Shown here in pieces: positions 50,935 to 59,639 of a DNA stretch of 64,000 bases (position 1 is its first letter; the number at the start of each line of letters is the position of its first letter). A program made the translations under genes and the position numbers. The stretch covers positions 62,001 to 126,000 of the forward strand of contig JAMJFO010000002.1 in assembly GCA_023544645.1 (NCBI GenBank), given 5' to 3'. Below the pieces are notes generated by a model, which had not been told where the DNA came from, searched no databases, and was given only the letters and a program-made list of their open reading frames with translations. The stretch comes from Desulfobulbaceae bacterium. Its GTDB lineage: Bacteria; Desulfobacterota; Desulfobulbia; Desulfobulbales; Desulfobulbaceae.

Positions 50935-51255
50935 GTGACGATAGAATCCCTGCGGAAGATAATCAGTCTTGAGGAGGAACTGTACGCGGCCGAGCAGGCC
51001 GAACAGGAAAGGGCGGGGCTCCGGCTGAAAGAGCAGCAGGAAGAAATCCTTCGTCGGCACGGGGAAGAGCTTGCCGCCCTGGCGGAAAAAAAGACCCGGG
51101 CCGCAAAGCAGGCCGCAGAGGAGGCCGGTCAAAAGGCCGCAGCCATTGTGCAGGAGGCAAAGGCTCGCGCCAAGGCCATGGACAGGTTGGATGACGCGGC
51201 TCTGCGCCACCATCTGGCAACCGTCCTCAAGTATATTGCCGGGCAGGCGCCATGA
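50935..51255 (+). CDS. ahaH: A/V-type ATPase peripheral stalk subunit H
   Basis: A 106-residue coiled-coil protein that forms the peripheral stalk with subunit E. The whole N-terminal 80 residues are a charged helix (ISLEEELYAAEQAEQERAGL and KTRAAKQAAEEAGQKAAAI) and the tail binds the membrane subunit. The start is a GTG preceded by GGGGAAGGA. First gene of the nine-gene operon; it overlaps ahaI by 4 bp. Its assignment is from position and composition, since H subunits conserve little sequence. Confidence 0.8.
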   Translation: MTIESLRKIISLEEELYAAEQAEQERAGLRLKEQQEEILRRHGEELAALAEKKTRAAKQAAEEAGQKAAAIVQEAKARAKAMDRLDDAALRHHLATVLKYIAGQAP

Positions 51256-53129
51256 TCGTCCGGATGGCCAAAATAATGGTCATGGGACCGCTGGAGCTCC
51301 TGATGGAAACGCTGGCCCTTATCCATCAGTTGGGCATCATGCAGGTTGATGCTGAGATGACCTCCGGTCCCGAAGAAAACACCGGCCCATCCTTTCCCCG
51401 GCTTCCTGACAGGGAACGCGTTCTGCAGCATCAGCTGTATGAAAAACTGAAAGGGAATATTGACCAACTACTGTGCTGCCTCCCGTCCCCCGAGTACGTC
51501 CCGCCTAACCAGATTCCTCCCGTCAGCATCGAGACCCTGGTCTCTATTCTTCCCTCTCACCTGGATAAAGCCGGGAAACGGCAAAAGGAGATGGATGGTC
51601 TCGTTGAGCAGATAGCCGAGTATGAAACATACCGGGAGTTTATCGATGCACTGGGCGATCTGCGCATGAGCGCCAAGCAAAATGATATTCAGTGCATCGG
51701 CGTAAGGCTGGGCAGGGATGAAGATATTGCCGGGCTGAGGGATTTCCTGGAGGATGAATACCATGGCCGGGCGGCCCTGGAGACGGTTCCAGCTGCGCCG
51801 GACAAGGCACCTGTCGGCGTCATTGTGGTTGAAAGCGAAGATGCCGGCAATGTGCGGAAAACATTGACGAGACAGGGGCGGATTCTTTTCACCCCTCCCA
51901 ACGGTCTGGAAAAGCTGGATTTTTCAGGGCAGCGGGAGCGGGTGGCCGCGGTGATACGGGAAAAAAAGGCGCTCCTGGCGCACCTCCGCCAGGAGCAGGA
52001 GAGCTTTGCCCGTCAATGGTATCACGCCTACCTGCGCACCCGCGACTGGATCGATTCGCGGTTGTCGCTCATCAGCCTGACCGCTGCGGTGGTGAGGACC
52101 AGAATGTGTTTTTTTATCTATGGGTGGCTGCCCGCGGCGGATGTTCATGTTCTGGAGGAGAAGCTGCAGGAAAAATTCCAGGGCCGGGTGGTGGCCGAAG
52201 AAAGTGAGCTGGCCGAGCAGGATTTCTCCCGGATCCCGACCGCCCTGCACAACCCCGCTTACTTCGAGCCCTTCGAGCTTTTTACCAGGCTGCTGCCCAT
52301 GCCCCCGTATGCATCCTTTGACCTGACTCCTTTTATCGGCATTTTCTTCCCGGTATTTTTCGGCATGATGCTCGGTGATATCGGGTACGGCCTGATTCTG
52401 CTCGCTGTTTCTGTCTGGCTGGTGCGCCGGTATGCAGAGAAAAAAAATCTCCGGGACGCCGGCAAAATCTTGTTTATCTCCTCGCTGTACACCATTGTTT
52501 TCGGCCTGCTGTACGGAGAATTGCTCGGTACGGTCGGACACACGTATTTTGGTTTGAAGCCCTTGTTTTTCGATCGCCAGGCGTCAATTGTCCCCATGAT
52601 TTTTTTCGCCGTTGCCGCCGGCGTGGTCCATGTTATCATCGGACTCGTGCTGGGGGTTATGGTCTCCCTGCGTCGGAAAATGAAAAAAGAGGCGGTGTTC
52701 AAGCTGGTGAACATTGTTATCATTCTCTGTGTCTGTATCCTGGCCGTCTCCTATTTTACCCGGAGCATGGCCCAGGTGCAGAAGCCCCTGCTTCTGACCA
52801 TTGCCGTTGCCGCTCCGGCGCTCCTGCTGGTCGGGGGGGTAATGGCTCCGCTGGAACTGCTGAAAAATGTCGGCAATATTATTTCCTATGTCCGGATAAT
52901 GGCGGTGGGACTTACTTCGGTGCTGCTGGCCTTTGTCGCCAATTACATGGCCGGTCGTATCGGCAGCATCTGGGCCGGCATGATAGTCGCGGTCCTGCTG
53001 CACGTATTTAATATTCTGCTTGGGGTCTTTGCCCCGACCATTCATTCACTGCGGCTCCACTACGTGGAGTTTCTCAGCAAGTTCATGGAACCAGGAGGAA
53101 AGGAATTCAGGCCCCTGGGGAAAAAGTAA
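51252..53129 (+). CDS. ahaI: A/V-type ATPase subunit I (116-kDa-like membrane subunit)
   Basis: The 625-residue stator subunit that carries the ion half-channels. The N-terminal cytoplasmic half (residues 1-330) is coiled coil and globular (KIMVMGPLELLMETLALIHQ); the membrane half has about seven helices, from LTPFIGIFFPVFFGMMLGD through GYGLILLAVSVWL to ISYVRIMAVGLTSVLLAFVA with the essential Arg in SYVRIMAVGL. The C-terminus (HSLRLHYVEFLSKF) is typical of this family. It overlaps ahaH by 4 bp and precedes the c subunit. Confidence 0.94.
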   Translation: MIVRMAKIMVMGPLELLMETLALIHQLGIMQVDAEMTSGPEENTGPSFPRLPDRERVLQHQLYEKLKGNIDQLLCCLPSPEYVPPNQIPPVSIETLVSILPSHLDKAGKRQKEMDGLVEQIAEYETYREFIDALGDLRMSAKQNDIQCIGVRLGRDEDIAGLRDFLEDEYHGRAALETVPAAPDKAPVGVIVVESEDAGNVRKTLTRQGRILFTPPNGLEKLDFSGQRERVAAVIREKKALLAHLRQEQESFARQWYHAYLRTRDWIDSRLSLISLTAAVVRTRMCFFIYGWLPAADVHVLEEKLQEKFQGRVVAEESELAEQDFSRIPTALHNPAYFEPFELFTRLLPMPPYASFDLTPFIGIFFPVFFGMMLGDIGYGLILLAVSVWLVRRYAEKKNLRDAGKILFISSLYTIVFGLLYGELLGTVGHTYFGLKPLFFDRQASIVPMIFFAVAAGVVHVIIGLVLGVMVSLRRKMKKEAVFKLVNIVIILCVCILAVSYFTRSMAQVQKPLLLTIAVAAPALLLVGGVMAPLELLKNVGNIISYVRIMAVGLTSVLLAFVANYMAGRIGSIWAGMIVAVLLHVFNILLGVFAPTIHSLRLHYVEFLSKFMEPGGKEFRPLGKK

Positions 53130-53140
53130 TAGGAGGATCT

Positions 53141-53374
53141 ATGGAAACCGTACTGGGAATGGAAAAAGTGTTGATGGCATTTGCCGCGGCCCTTGCCCTC
53201 GGGTTGTGTGCTTTGGCCACCGGCTGGGCGCAGTCGAAGATCGGCGCGGCCGGGGCCGGCACCCTGGCTGAAAAACCTGAATTGACGGCCACTGTCATTA
53301 TCCTGGTGGCGATCCCTGAGACCATGGTCATCCTGGGTTTTGTTATCGCGGCAATGATCCTGCTGATGGAGTGA
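53141..53374 (+). CDS. ahaK: A/V-type ATPase subunit K (c, proteolipid)
   Basis: A 77-residue two-helix proteolipid of the rotor ring. The first helix has Gln31 in GWAQSKIGAAGAG and the second carries Glu60 in AIPETMVILGFVIAAMIL. The Gln plus Glu-Thr pair are the kind of ligands seen at Na+-binding ring sites, whereas the F-type c subunit here (atpE) has Met at the Gln position. Na+ use is thus suggested but not proven. An AGGAGG ribosome-binding site lies before ATG 53141. Confidence 0.9.
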   Translation: METVLGMEKVLMAFAAALALGLCALATGWAQSKIGAAGAGTLAEKPELTATVIILVAIPETMVILGFVIAAMILLME

Positions 53375-53377
53375 GCC

Positions 53378-53959
53378 GTGGGACATGATGCGCTCATTGC
53401 GGACCTGCGGCACAAAAGCAGTGAACGGATAAAAAAGATCCGGCAGGAGGCCGAGGATCAGGCAGAGGAACTGCGAGGGCGGAAAAAAGAAGAGCTGCGG
53501 AAACGGCGGCGGGAAATCCAGGCGCAGCTGAAGGATGAGTCGCAAAAGATCGCGGCGCCGATCCTCCATGAGGCTGAGCGAACCGCACTGGCTGTCGAGG
53601 ATGAGGCCATGGGAAGATTGTCGGAGCGGCTTTATGCGCTGGCTGTTGATATGCTGGACCAGGTCCGTGGCCGGGATTACCGTTTGGTTTTCGCGCAATT
53701 CGTCGGCGAGGTGCCCGCAATCGCCTGGGAGATGGTGCAGGTGAGCCGGCAGGACAGGGAGTTGGCCGAAGCATTTTTTCCCGGCGCCGATATCGAGGTT
53801 GATTCATCAATCATCGGCGGCTTCCGCGCCAGTGCCGATGGCAAAAGGTACCGGGTGGTCAACACCCTGGAAAAACGCCTGGAAAAAGGCTGGCCGGCGA
53901 TATTGCCCATACTTCTGCGGCAGATAGCCAGGGAGCAGGATGCTGGGCCTGCTGCATAA
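53378..53959 (+). CDS. ahaE: A/V-type ATPase subunit E
   Basis: A 193-residue peripheral-stalk protein: N-terminal charged coiled coil (SERIKKIRQEAEDQAEELRG, KKEELRKRRREIQAQLKDES) and a C-terminal globular domain (DSSIIGGFRASADGKRYRVV). The GxxxR-like turn followed by an NTLEKRLEKGW helix is typical of E subunits. The start is GTG 53378, 3 bp after the ahaK stop. It overlaps the next gene by 20 bp. Confidence 0.9.
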   Translation: MGHDALIADLRHKSSERIKKIRQEAEDQAEELRGRKKEELRKRRREIQAQLKDESQKIAAPILHEAERTALAVEDEAMGRLSERLYALAVDMLDQVRGRDYRLVFAQFVGEVPAIAWEMVQVSRQDRELAEAFFPGADIEVDSSIIGGFRASADGKRYRVVNTLEKRLEKGWPAILPILLRQIAREQDAGPAA

Positions 53960-54869
53960 ATGTACCCGGGCCGGATATCCGCCGGATTACCTCGTGTCAA
54001 GGATCCGCGGCAGAATCGGCGCGCCGGCGGCCCGAGCGCCCATAACCCGGGCCGGCGGCTATACCTTCCGGGAGGATGATGCTGCAATCTGGGATGCGGC
54101 GGCAGCGGAGCGGCAATGGCTATATCTGCAGATGGATGACCGTCTGCGCAAAGATCTTGCTCCGCTGCTGTTGTATGGTGAACTCCCGACGCTGATACGC
54201 TGTTTGCGGAACCTGGAAGCGGGCAGACCCGATGCCGTGGAGGTCGACCTTGCGGCAAGTCTGCTGGCCGACGAGGTCAAGAAAATTATGGCGATCCACG
54301 GCCCGTTGGCGGAAATTGTCGGGAAGCTCGAGCGGTTTTTCGTTGACACGGCCCTTGGCCTGCACGGACTGGCCGCTGCCTATGGCGAGGGTGGGGTGCA
54401 CGGATGTGAAGAGCTGATCCGCCGGAGGTATTTTGAACAGGTTTTTATTTTTGCCGGACATCCGGAGGCGATCTGGTGGCTTCGGAGCTTGATTGACCTG
54501 CGGAATGTCATGACCTTGGCAAAATGTGTGCGCTGGAAGGAATCGGAACGTTCGATGTTGATCGATGGCGGCCACATCGGGATCCGGAAGAGGGATCAGG
54601 TTCCATCGGAAGCCGGCCTGGAAAAGCTGGTCCGTCGTTTTGTCGGCGGCGGGCGGGCACCTTCCTCAGACCTGCATCCGGTCAGCCTGGAGCCTCTCCT
54701 TCATGATCACCTGTCGACGGCAATGACCAGGCGGATGAGGAGCGTTTGTCCTGTTGCGTGCTGCTCCGGATATATCTGGCACATTTTCGCTTCGGCAAGG
54801 AAAAGAAGCGGCGAGCACCATGCCGCCCGGTTTGCGGTAAATTTTCAGGGACAGACGGAGGGTGAATAA
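53940..54869 (+). CDS. ahaC: A/V-type ATPase subunit C (V0 d-like)
   Basis: A 309-residue helical funnel protein linking the c ring to the central stalk. Seen are HKCTRAGYPPDYLVSRIRGR at the N-terminus, FFVDTALGLHGLAAAYGEGG, EAIWWLRSLIDLRNVMTLAK and a C-terminal IWHIFASARKRSGE that resembles the family's closing helix. Sequence conservation is low; position and length support the call. Its ATG lies in the ahaE 3' end and its stop shares one base with the next ATG. Confidence 0.87.
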   Translation: MLGLLHKCTRAGYPPDYLVSRIRGRIGAPAARAPITRAGGYTFREDDAAIWDAAAAERQWLYLQMDDRLRKDLAPLLLYGELPTLIRCLRNLEAGRPDAVEVDLAASLLADEVKKIMAIHGPLAEIVGKLERFFVDTALGLHGLAAAYGEGGVHGCEELIRRRYFEQVFIFAGHPEAIWWLRSLIDLRNVMTLAKCVRWKESERSMLIDGGHIGIRKRDQVPSEAGLEKLVRRFVGGGRAPSSDLHPVSLEPLLHDHLSTAMTRRMRSVCPVACCSGYIWHIFASARKRSGEHHAARFAVNFQGQTEGE

Positions 54870-55189
54870 TGAAAGGATGCATATTTATCACCATGAAAGA
54901 CTGTACGCCCGGTTTCACCCTGGCCGGTTTCCGGCAGGTGGTCGCTGATGAGGAGAATATTCTTGAAGCAGCGGCAAAGATTGTCAACACAACTGCGCCG
55001 GGTCTGCTGTTCATTGATGAGCGGATGCTGGCGGAAAAAGATTTGGGCCGCCTGCGGTTGCTGGAGAAACAGTGGGGTGGCGCGATTATCACCCTGCCTT
55101 CACCGGGCAGGGCGGAGGTGTGGGCCGGAAAGGATTTCGGCAGGCGTTTTGTTTCGCGGGTCCTGGGCTATCAGATGAAGTTGAGTTGA
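54869..55189 (+). CDS. ahaF: A/V-type ATPase subunit F
   Basis: A 106-residue central-stalk protein with a Rossmann-like fold: CTPGFTLAGFRQVVADEENI, then TAPGLLFIDERMLAEKDLGR and IITLPSPGRAEVWAGKDF. This is the usual F subunit pattern, with a Gly-rich turn after the first strand. Coupled to ahaA by TGATG. Confidence 0.92.
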   Translation: MKGCIFITMKDCTPGFTLAGFRQVVADEENILEAAAKIVNTTAPGLLFIDERMLAEKDLGRLRLLEKQWGGAIITLPSPGRAEVWAGKDFGRRFVSRVLGYQMKLS

Positions 55190-56808
55190 TGCAGGGAAAG
55201 GTTATCGGCATATCAGGTCCGACCGTGACGGTTGATCTGCCTGATCTGACACTCTACGAACGGGTGAGTGTGGGCAATGACAAGCTGCAGGGCGAAGTGG
55301 TGCGTCTCAGGCCTGCCAGCGCCGTTGTCCAGGTGTACGAGGAAACCAAGGGGTTGCGTGTGGGCGAGCCGGCGGTGCGCGAGAATTCCCCGCTCACCGT
55401 CCGCTTTACCCCCGGTCTGTTGGGGGGGATTTTTGATGGTCTGCAGCGGCCATTGCAGCGGCTCGGGGAGGAGTTCGGTCCGTTTATCAGGCCGGGTGAT
55501 ATGCTGCCGTTCGTTCCCTGTGAACAACAGTATCCTTTCGTGGCCGAAAAAAAGGCCGGAGACAGGGTCGGTCAAGGTGAATATATAGGGTATGTCGAGG
55601 AAGGAGCGTTTCGCCATTATATCGCTGCCTCGGCGGAAGGGGTGATCCGGGAGATAAGGGACGGTAATATCTGTCCCGAGGATCGGGTGGCAATACTGGA
55701 AGATGGGACAGAGGCGCTGCTCTGGCACCAATGGCCGATACGGACTGCCCGTCCGTTTACGAGAAAAAAATTTCCCCGCAGCCTGCTGGTCACCGGTCAG
55801 CGCTGTATCGATTTTCTTTTTCCCCTGGCGTTTGGAGGAACAGCGGTGATGCCGGGAGGCTTCGGCACCGGCAAGACAATCCTGGAGCAGGCAGTGGCCA
55901 AGTATGCCGATGTTGATATCGTTGTGTATGTGGGTTGCGGTGAACGCGGCAATGAGATGGCCGAGATGCTGGAAGAATTCAGGAGCCTGGCCGATCCGTG
56001 GACCGGGCGCTCCCTGCTGGACCGGACAATCCTGGTGGCAAACACCTCGAACATGCCGGTGGCGGCCCGGGAGGCCTCCATCTACACCGCGGTGAGCATG
56101 GCCGAATACTACCGGGATATGGGCTACCATGTTCTGCTGCTGGCCGACAGCATTTCCCGCTGGGCAGAGGCCTTGCGCGAGATATCCTCCGCCCTGGAAG
56201 AGATGCCGGGAGAAGAGGGGTATCCGACCTACCTGGCATCCAGGCTTTCGGGCTTCATGTCGCGGGCCGGCGTTGTTGAAACGCTCAACGGCAAAACAGG
56301 GTCACTCAGCATGGTCCTGTCAGTATCGCCTCCGGGCGGGGACTTCACTGAACCGACAACCCAGGCCTGTCTTCGCAACACCGGCGCCTTCCTGATGCTT
56401 GATACGGATCTTGCCCACCGCCGTCATTTTCCGGCGATCAACTGGGCGCAGAGTTTTTCGCTCTACGACAGAGATGTTGCCGAATACTGCGCCAGGGAGA
56501 TATCGCCGAAATGGCCGGAGGTGAAAAAGCGCTGCCAGGCGCTGCTCAAGCAGGAGGAGCAGCTCAGGGAAGTTGCCGAAATTGTTGGAGATGAGGGGCT
56601 GCAGGATGCTGATCGGCTGCTGATGCACGTTGCCGAGCAGATCCGCAGCCGTTTCCTTTGCCAGAATTCATTCACCGATGACGCATTCTCGGGTCCGCAG
56701 TCAACGTTTGAGCTGATCGAAAAACTGGTTGCCATGTATGACCGCTGCCTCGAGCGAATCAGGCAGGGGGAATCACTTGGAGAGATTCTACTGGAGGAGC
56801 ATCCATGA
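55189..56808 (+). CDS. ahaA: A/V-type ATPase catalytic subunit A
   Basis: Nucleotide-hydrolysing or -synthesising subunit, 539 residues. It starts at ATG 55189 (MQGKVIGISGPTVTVDLP), the typical first strand of A subunits; an upstream in-frame start runs antisense to nothing useful and overlaps ahaF. Walker A is GGFGTGKT (223-230) and Walker B follows near VLLLADSISRWAEALREI. The family's extra bulge domain (about residues 110-190) is present but short, making the protein smaller than the usual 580 or so residues. Confidence 0.95.
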   Translation: MQGKVIGISGPTVTVDLPDLTLYERVSVGNDKLQGEVVRLRPASAVVQVYEETKGLRVGEPAVRENSPLTVRFTPGLLGGIFDGLQRPLQRLGEEFGPFIRPGDMLPFVPCEQQYPFVAEKKAGDRVGQGEYIGYVEEGAFRHYIAASAEGVIREIRDGNICPEDRVAILEDGTEALLWHQWPIRTARPFTRKKFPRSLLVTGQRCIDFLFPLAFGGTAVMPGGFGTGKTILEQAVAKYADVDIVVYVGCGERGNEMAEMLEEFRSLADPWTGRSLLDRTILVANTSNMPVAAREASIYTAVSMAEYYRDMGYHVLLLADSISRWAEALREISSALEEMPGEEGYPTYLASRLSGFMSRAGVVETLNGKTGSLSMVLSVSPPGGDFTEPTTQACLRNTGAFLMLDTDLAHRRHFPAINWAQSFSLYDRDVAEYCAREISPKWPEVKKRCQALLKQEEQLREVAEIVGDEGLQDADRLLMHVAEQIRSRFLCQNSFTDDAFSGPQSTFELIEKLVAMYDRCLERIRQGESLGEILLEEHP

Positions 56809-58142
56809 GCTTGGCCGAGCATCTCTATACAACGGTCACCGATGTCCGCAGTCAGTTATTTTTTCTCGAAAAGGTGCACCAGGCCAGGATGGGGGAGATC
56901 GTTGAAGTTGTTTTTCCGGATGGCCGCAAGCTTGAAGGCGAGGTGCTGAAGATAGAGCGCGACACGGTGCTGGTGCAGATATTCGGCGACTGCAGCGGCA
57001 TGGATACCGGAAAAACCACAGTTGTGTTCAGTGACAGCCTCAAGCAGGCCCCCCTGTCGCTGCGGATGCTCAACCGGGTTTATAATGGTTCGTTCAAGCC
57101 CATGGACAACAAACCCTTATTTGTGCCGGATCGGTGGCAGCCGGCCACCGGGTTCCCCATGAACCCCACCAGGCGGGCCCGGCCGCAGGAATTCATCGAA
57201 ACAGGTTTTTCGTCCATTGACGGTCTGAACACCCTAGTCAAGGGGCAGAAACTGCCGATCTTTTCCTGTGCCGGTCTGCCGGCCAAGGAGATCATCGGCA
57301 GGATTCTCGCTGATTCCCGGATGAGCGGCAGTGATGCAGGATTTGCGGTCATTTTTGTGGCCCTGGGGTTGACCCATCATGAATACTCATTCTACATGCG
57401 CACCCTGGAAAAGATGTCCTCCAATTTTGTCGCCTTTATCAATCTGGCCGAGGATTCGGTGGTTGAGCGCCTGCTGGCGCCCCGTTTCGGACTGACCGCC
57501 GCCGAATACCTGGCCTTTGACCGGGGAATGGATGTCCTGGTGATCGTTGCCGATATCACCAATTACTGCGACGCGCTGCGGGAGTTGTCCATGGCCCGCG
57601 AAGAACTGCCGGGCCGCAGGGGATATCCCGGGTACATGTATTCGGATCTGGCCTCGATTTTTGAGCGGGCCGGCCGCATAACCGGCATGCCGGGCTCGGT
57701 GACCATGCTGCCGGTCATTACCATGCCCGAGGATGACATCACCCACCCCATCCCGGACCTGACCGGGTATATCACCGAAGGGCAGATCGTTCTGAGCCGG
57801 GAAATGCATCAGCAGGGGATTTTTCCGCCGGTGGATGTGCTGCCGAGTTTGTCCCGTCTCATGCAGAAGGGCATCGGCAAGGGCATGACCATGGAAGGCC
57901 ACCGGGAGCTTGCCAACAGGCTCTATGCAACCTATGCCCGCGGCATAGACCTGCGGGGCCTTGAAGCCATTGTCGGCCGCGAGGGATTGTCTGAAAGCGA
58001 CCGGGTTATTCTGGACTTTGCCGGAGCATTTGAAAACGAATTTGTTCACCAGGAGCAGCGGCGGACCATTGCGGAAACGCTGGAATGCGGGGCGGAACTG
58101 CTGCGGCGCCTGGACCCTGCCAGGGATGCGGATTCAGCATGA
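56805..58142 (+). CDS. ahaB: A/V-type ATPase regulatory subunit B
   Basis: A 445-residue non-catalytic alpha-beta partner. Seen are GEIVEVVFPDGRKLEGEVLK, GFPMNPTRRARPQEFIETGF, LVKGQKLPIFSCAGLPAKEI (a degenerate P-loop, as expected for B), and SDLASIFERAGRITGMPGSV with VTMLPVITMPEDDITHPIPD. The Arg finger lies in the LSRLMQKGIGKGMT region. It overlaps ahaA by 4 bp and precedes ahaD by 36 bp. Confidence 0.96.
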   Translation: MSLAEHLYTTVTDVRSQLFFLEKVHQARMGEIVEVVFPDGRKLEGEVLKIERDTVLVQIFGDCSGMDTGKTTVVFSDSLKQAPLSLRMLNRVYNGSFKPMDNKPLFVPDRWQPATGFPMNPTRRARPQEFIETGFSSIDGLNTLVKGQKLPIFSCAGLPAKEIIGRILADSRMSGSDAGFAVIFVALGLTHHEYSFYMRTLEKMSSNFVAFINLAEDSVVERLLAPRFGLTAAEYLAFDRGMDVLVIVADITNYCDALRELSMAREELPGRRGYPGYMYSDLASIFERAGRITGMPGSVTMLPVITMPEDDITHPIPDLTGYITEGQIVLSREMHQQGIFPPVDVLPSLSRLMQKGIGKGMTMEGHRELANRLYATYARGIDLRGLEAIVGREGLSESDRVILDFAGAFENEFVHQEQRRTIAETLECGAELLRRLDPARDADSA

Positions 58143-58178
58143 TTGCTCCCTGAGGCGGGATTCTGAAGGAGAGCAGGG

Positions 58179-58814
58179 ATGATCCATCCCAACCGTACAT
58201 ATCTTCTGCAATTGAAGCAGAAACAGGGCACCGTGTCCGGCAGCCTGAAAATACTCAAGGCCAGGCGCCAGGCCCTCCTGCAGGAGTTCCTGAACTCTGT
58301 CCGCCCTTTTCTCGACTCCCGGGCGCAGATCAGGGTCCAGTACTATAACGCGCTCCATGAGTTATACCGGAGCATGGGAGACGATGGTCAGATGACAGTT
58401 GAGTCCATTGCCATGATCAGTGTGCGGGAAGGTGTTTTAACTATCCAGGAAAAGAATATTCTGGGGGTGAAATATTATGATGTTGTGCTGCCGGAAAACA
58501 TCCGCCGACGGGTTAATGAACGAAACTATGATTTCGCCGCCTCCGGTTCCCACATGGAAGAAGCAGCAGACCTTTTCGAGGAAACCATAGAGAGTCTCCT
58601 TATCCTTGCCTCCTTTGAAATGAAGGTCAAGAGGCTGGGCGAGGAAATTCTCCGGGTGTCCAGGAGGGCCAGGGTGCTGGAGGAGCGAATTCTGCCTGAT
58701 CTTTCCCGCCGGATAAAGGCAACGGGTCAATACATCGGGGAGCGGGAGCGGGAAGAATACTTTCGGTTGAAGAAATTCAAAAACAGCCGAGAGGCCGGTG
58801 GAAACAGGGAGTAA
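58179..58814 (+). CDS. ahaD: A/V-type ATPase subunit D
   Basis: A 211-residue central-shaft protein: an N-terminal helix (YLLQLKQKQGTVSGSLKILK), a mid-region beta segment, and a long C-terminal helix (EEILRVSRRARVLEERILPD) typical of D, which turns within the AB hexamer. The start at 58179 follows GGAGAGCAGGG. Last gene of the operon; a 12-bp hairpin follows. Confidence 0.93.
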   Translation: MIHPNRTYLLQLKQKQGTVSGSLKILKARRQALLQEFLNSVRPFLDSRAQIRVQYYNALHELYRSMGDDGQMTVESIAMISVREGVLTIQEKNILGVKYYDVVLPENIRRRVNERNYDFAASGSHMEEAADLFEETIESLLILASFEMKVKRLGEEILRVSRRARVLEERILPDLSRRIKATGQYIGEREREEYFRLKKFKNSREAGGNRE

Positions 58815-58821
58815 AAAAGGG

Positions 58822-58864
58822 GAGGAGCGCGATTCATTTAGAGAGGGGGTAAATCGCGCTCCTC
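58822..58864 (+). terminator. Strong hairpin after the A-ATPase operon
   Basis: GAGGAGCGCGAT (58822-58833) pairs perfectly with ATCGCGCTCCTC (58853-58864) over a 19-nt loop. There is no T-tract, so it may act with Rho or as an mRNA end stabiliser. It lies 8 bp after the ahaD stop. Confidence 0.65.
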
Positions 58865-59048
58865 GGTTAGGAAGTTAACATGTAACTTATCTATAAGATA
58901 CAAAATCGTAATCATGTTTGTCAATAGAAAAAAGAAACTTTATCAGGATATGGTATTGTTTTTTTGCGTGACTCTGTGTTTGTGGCGCAAAAAGGGGCCG
59001 GCGACCGCCCTGGAGCGGACGCCGGCAGGTGGAGGAGAAAAAGCAATT

Positions 59049-59264
59049 TCAATGGGGCAGGGATTCCCTGACACCGAGCTTTTTCAGGATAATGCCCAAT
59101 GGGCAGAATTTGGTCAGTCCATACTGGAACAGATTGGCGCCGACAAAGGCCGTGAACCAGAGCCAGTATTTACTGAGAAAAATTGGGCTTGCTTCAACAC
59201 CCAGCGCAAGGCTGAGAAGGATGAAGCTGCCCGCGATCAGATGGATATAGTCGTTAACTGTCAT
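59049..59264 (-). CDS. YgaP-like transmembrane protein (DUF2892)
   Basis: A 71-residue membrane protein with two helices: DYIHLIAGSFILLSLALGV and YWLWFTAFVGANLFQYGLTK. The end FCPLGIILKKLGVRE is the DUF2892 signature that forms the C-terminal membrane part of YgaP. YgaP links a rhodanese domain to this membrane domain; here the rhodanese is missing. It lies 29 bp after the ArsR gene, like ygaV-ygaP. A longer plus-strand frame over the same bases is a shadow. Confidence 0.85.
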   Translation of the reverse strand: MTVNDYIHLIAGSFILLSLALGVEASPIFLSKYWLWFTAFVGANLFQYGLTKFCPLGIILKKLGVRESLPH

Positions 59265-59293
59265 GGCCGCCGCTCCTGTGAATATGTCGGAAG

Positions 59294-59587
59294 TTATTTT
59301 GTCCCGGGTTGGCAGAAAAGGCTACGCAGGGTTTTCATCATCTCGGTGACCCGTTCATCGGCAATCCGGTTGTAGATGAAATTGGCATCTTTTCTGAAAT
59401 CAATAACGCCCTGGTTGCGGAGAATGGTCAAATGCTGTGAAATGTTGGCATGGGTTGTCGCAACCTCGTCCCGTATTTCCCCCACCGTTAATTCTTTTTC
59501 CTGCAGCAGACACAGGATTTTGAGGCGGATGGGGTGGGAGATCGATTTGAGCAGGCTGGATAAATTTTCAACTTTTTGATACTGCAT
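59294..59587 (-). CDS. ArsR-family regulator with BigR/SqrR-like cysteine pair
   Basis: A 97-residue winged-HTH repressor: LLKSISHPIRLKILCLL, then the recognition helix TTHANISQHLTILRNQG and the wing VIDFRKDANFIYNRI. The metal motif CVCDL of ArsR is absent. Two cysteines, Cys26 and Cys92, lie 66 residues apart, the same spacing as Cys42/Cys108 of BigR and Cys41/Cys107 of SqrR, which sense persulfide. Together with a YgaP-like neighbour this suggests a sulfide or persulfide sensor (inference). An AT-rich inverted repeat upstream may be its operator. Confidence 0.88.
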   Translation of the reverse strand: MQYQKVENLSSLLKSISHPIRLKILCLLQEKELTVGEIRDEVATTHANISQHLTILRNQGVIDFRKDANFIYNRIADERVTEMMKTLRSLFCQPGTK

Positions 59588-59639
59588 GTTCTCTGCTCCA
59601 TACTCCGCTGAGAAAAAAGTTCTCTAAGTTTCAGTTTTT

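Noticed and set aside
58914-59375. 153-aa plus-strand ORF
   Set aside because: It is antisense to the DUF2892 protein and the end of the ArsR gene, which have clear family patterns.
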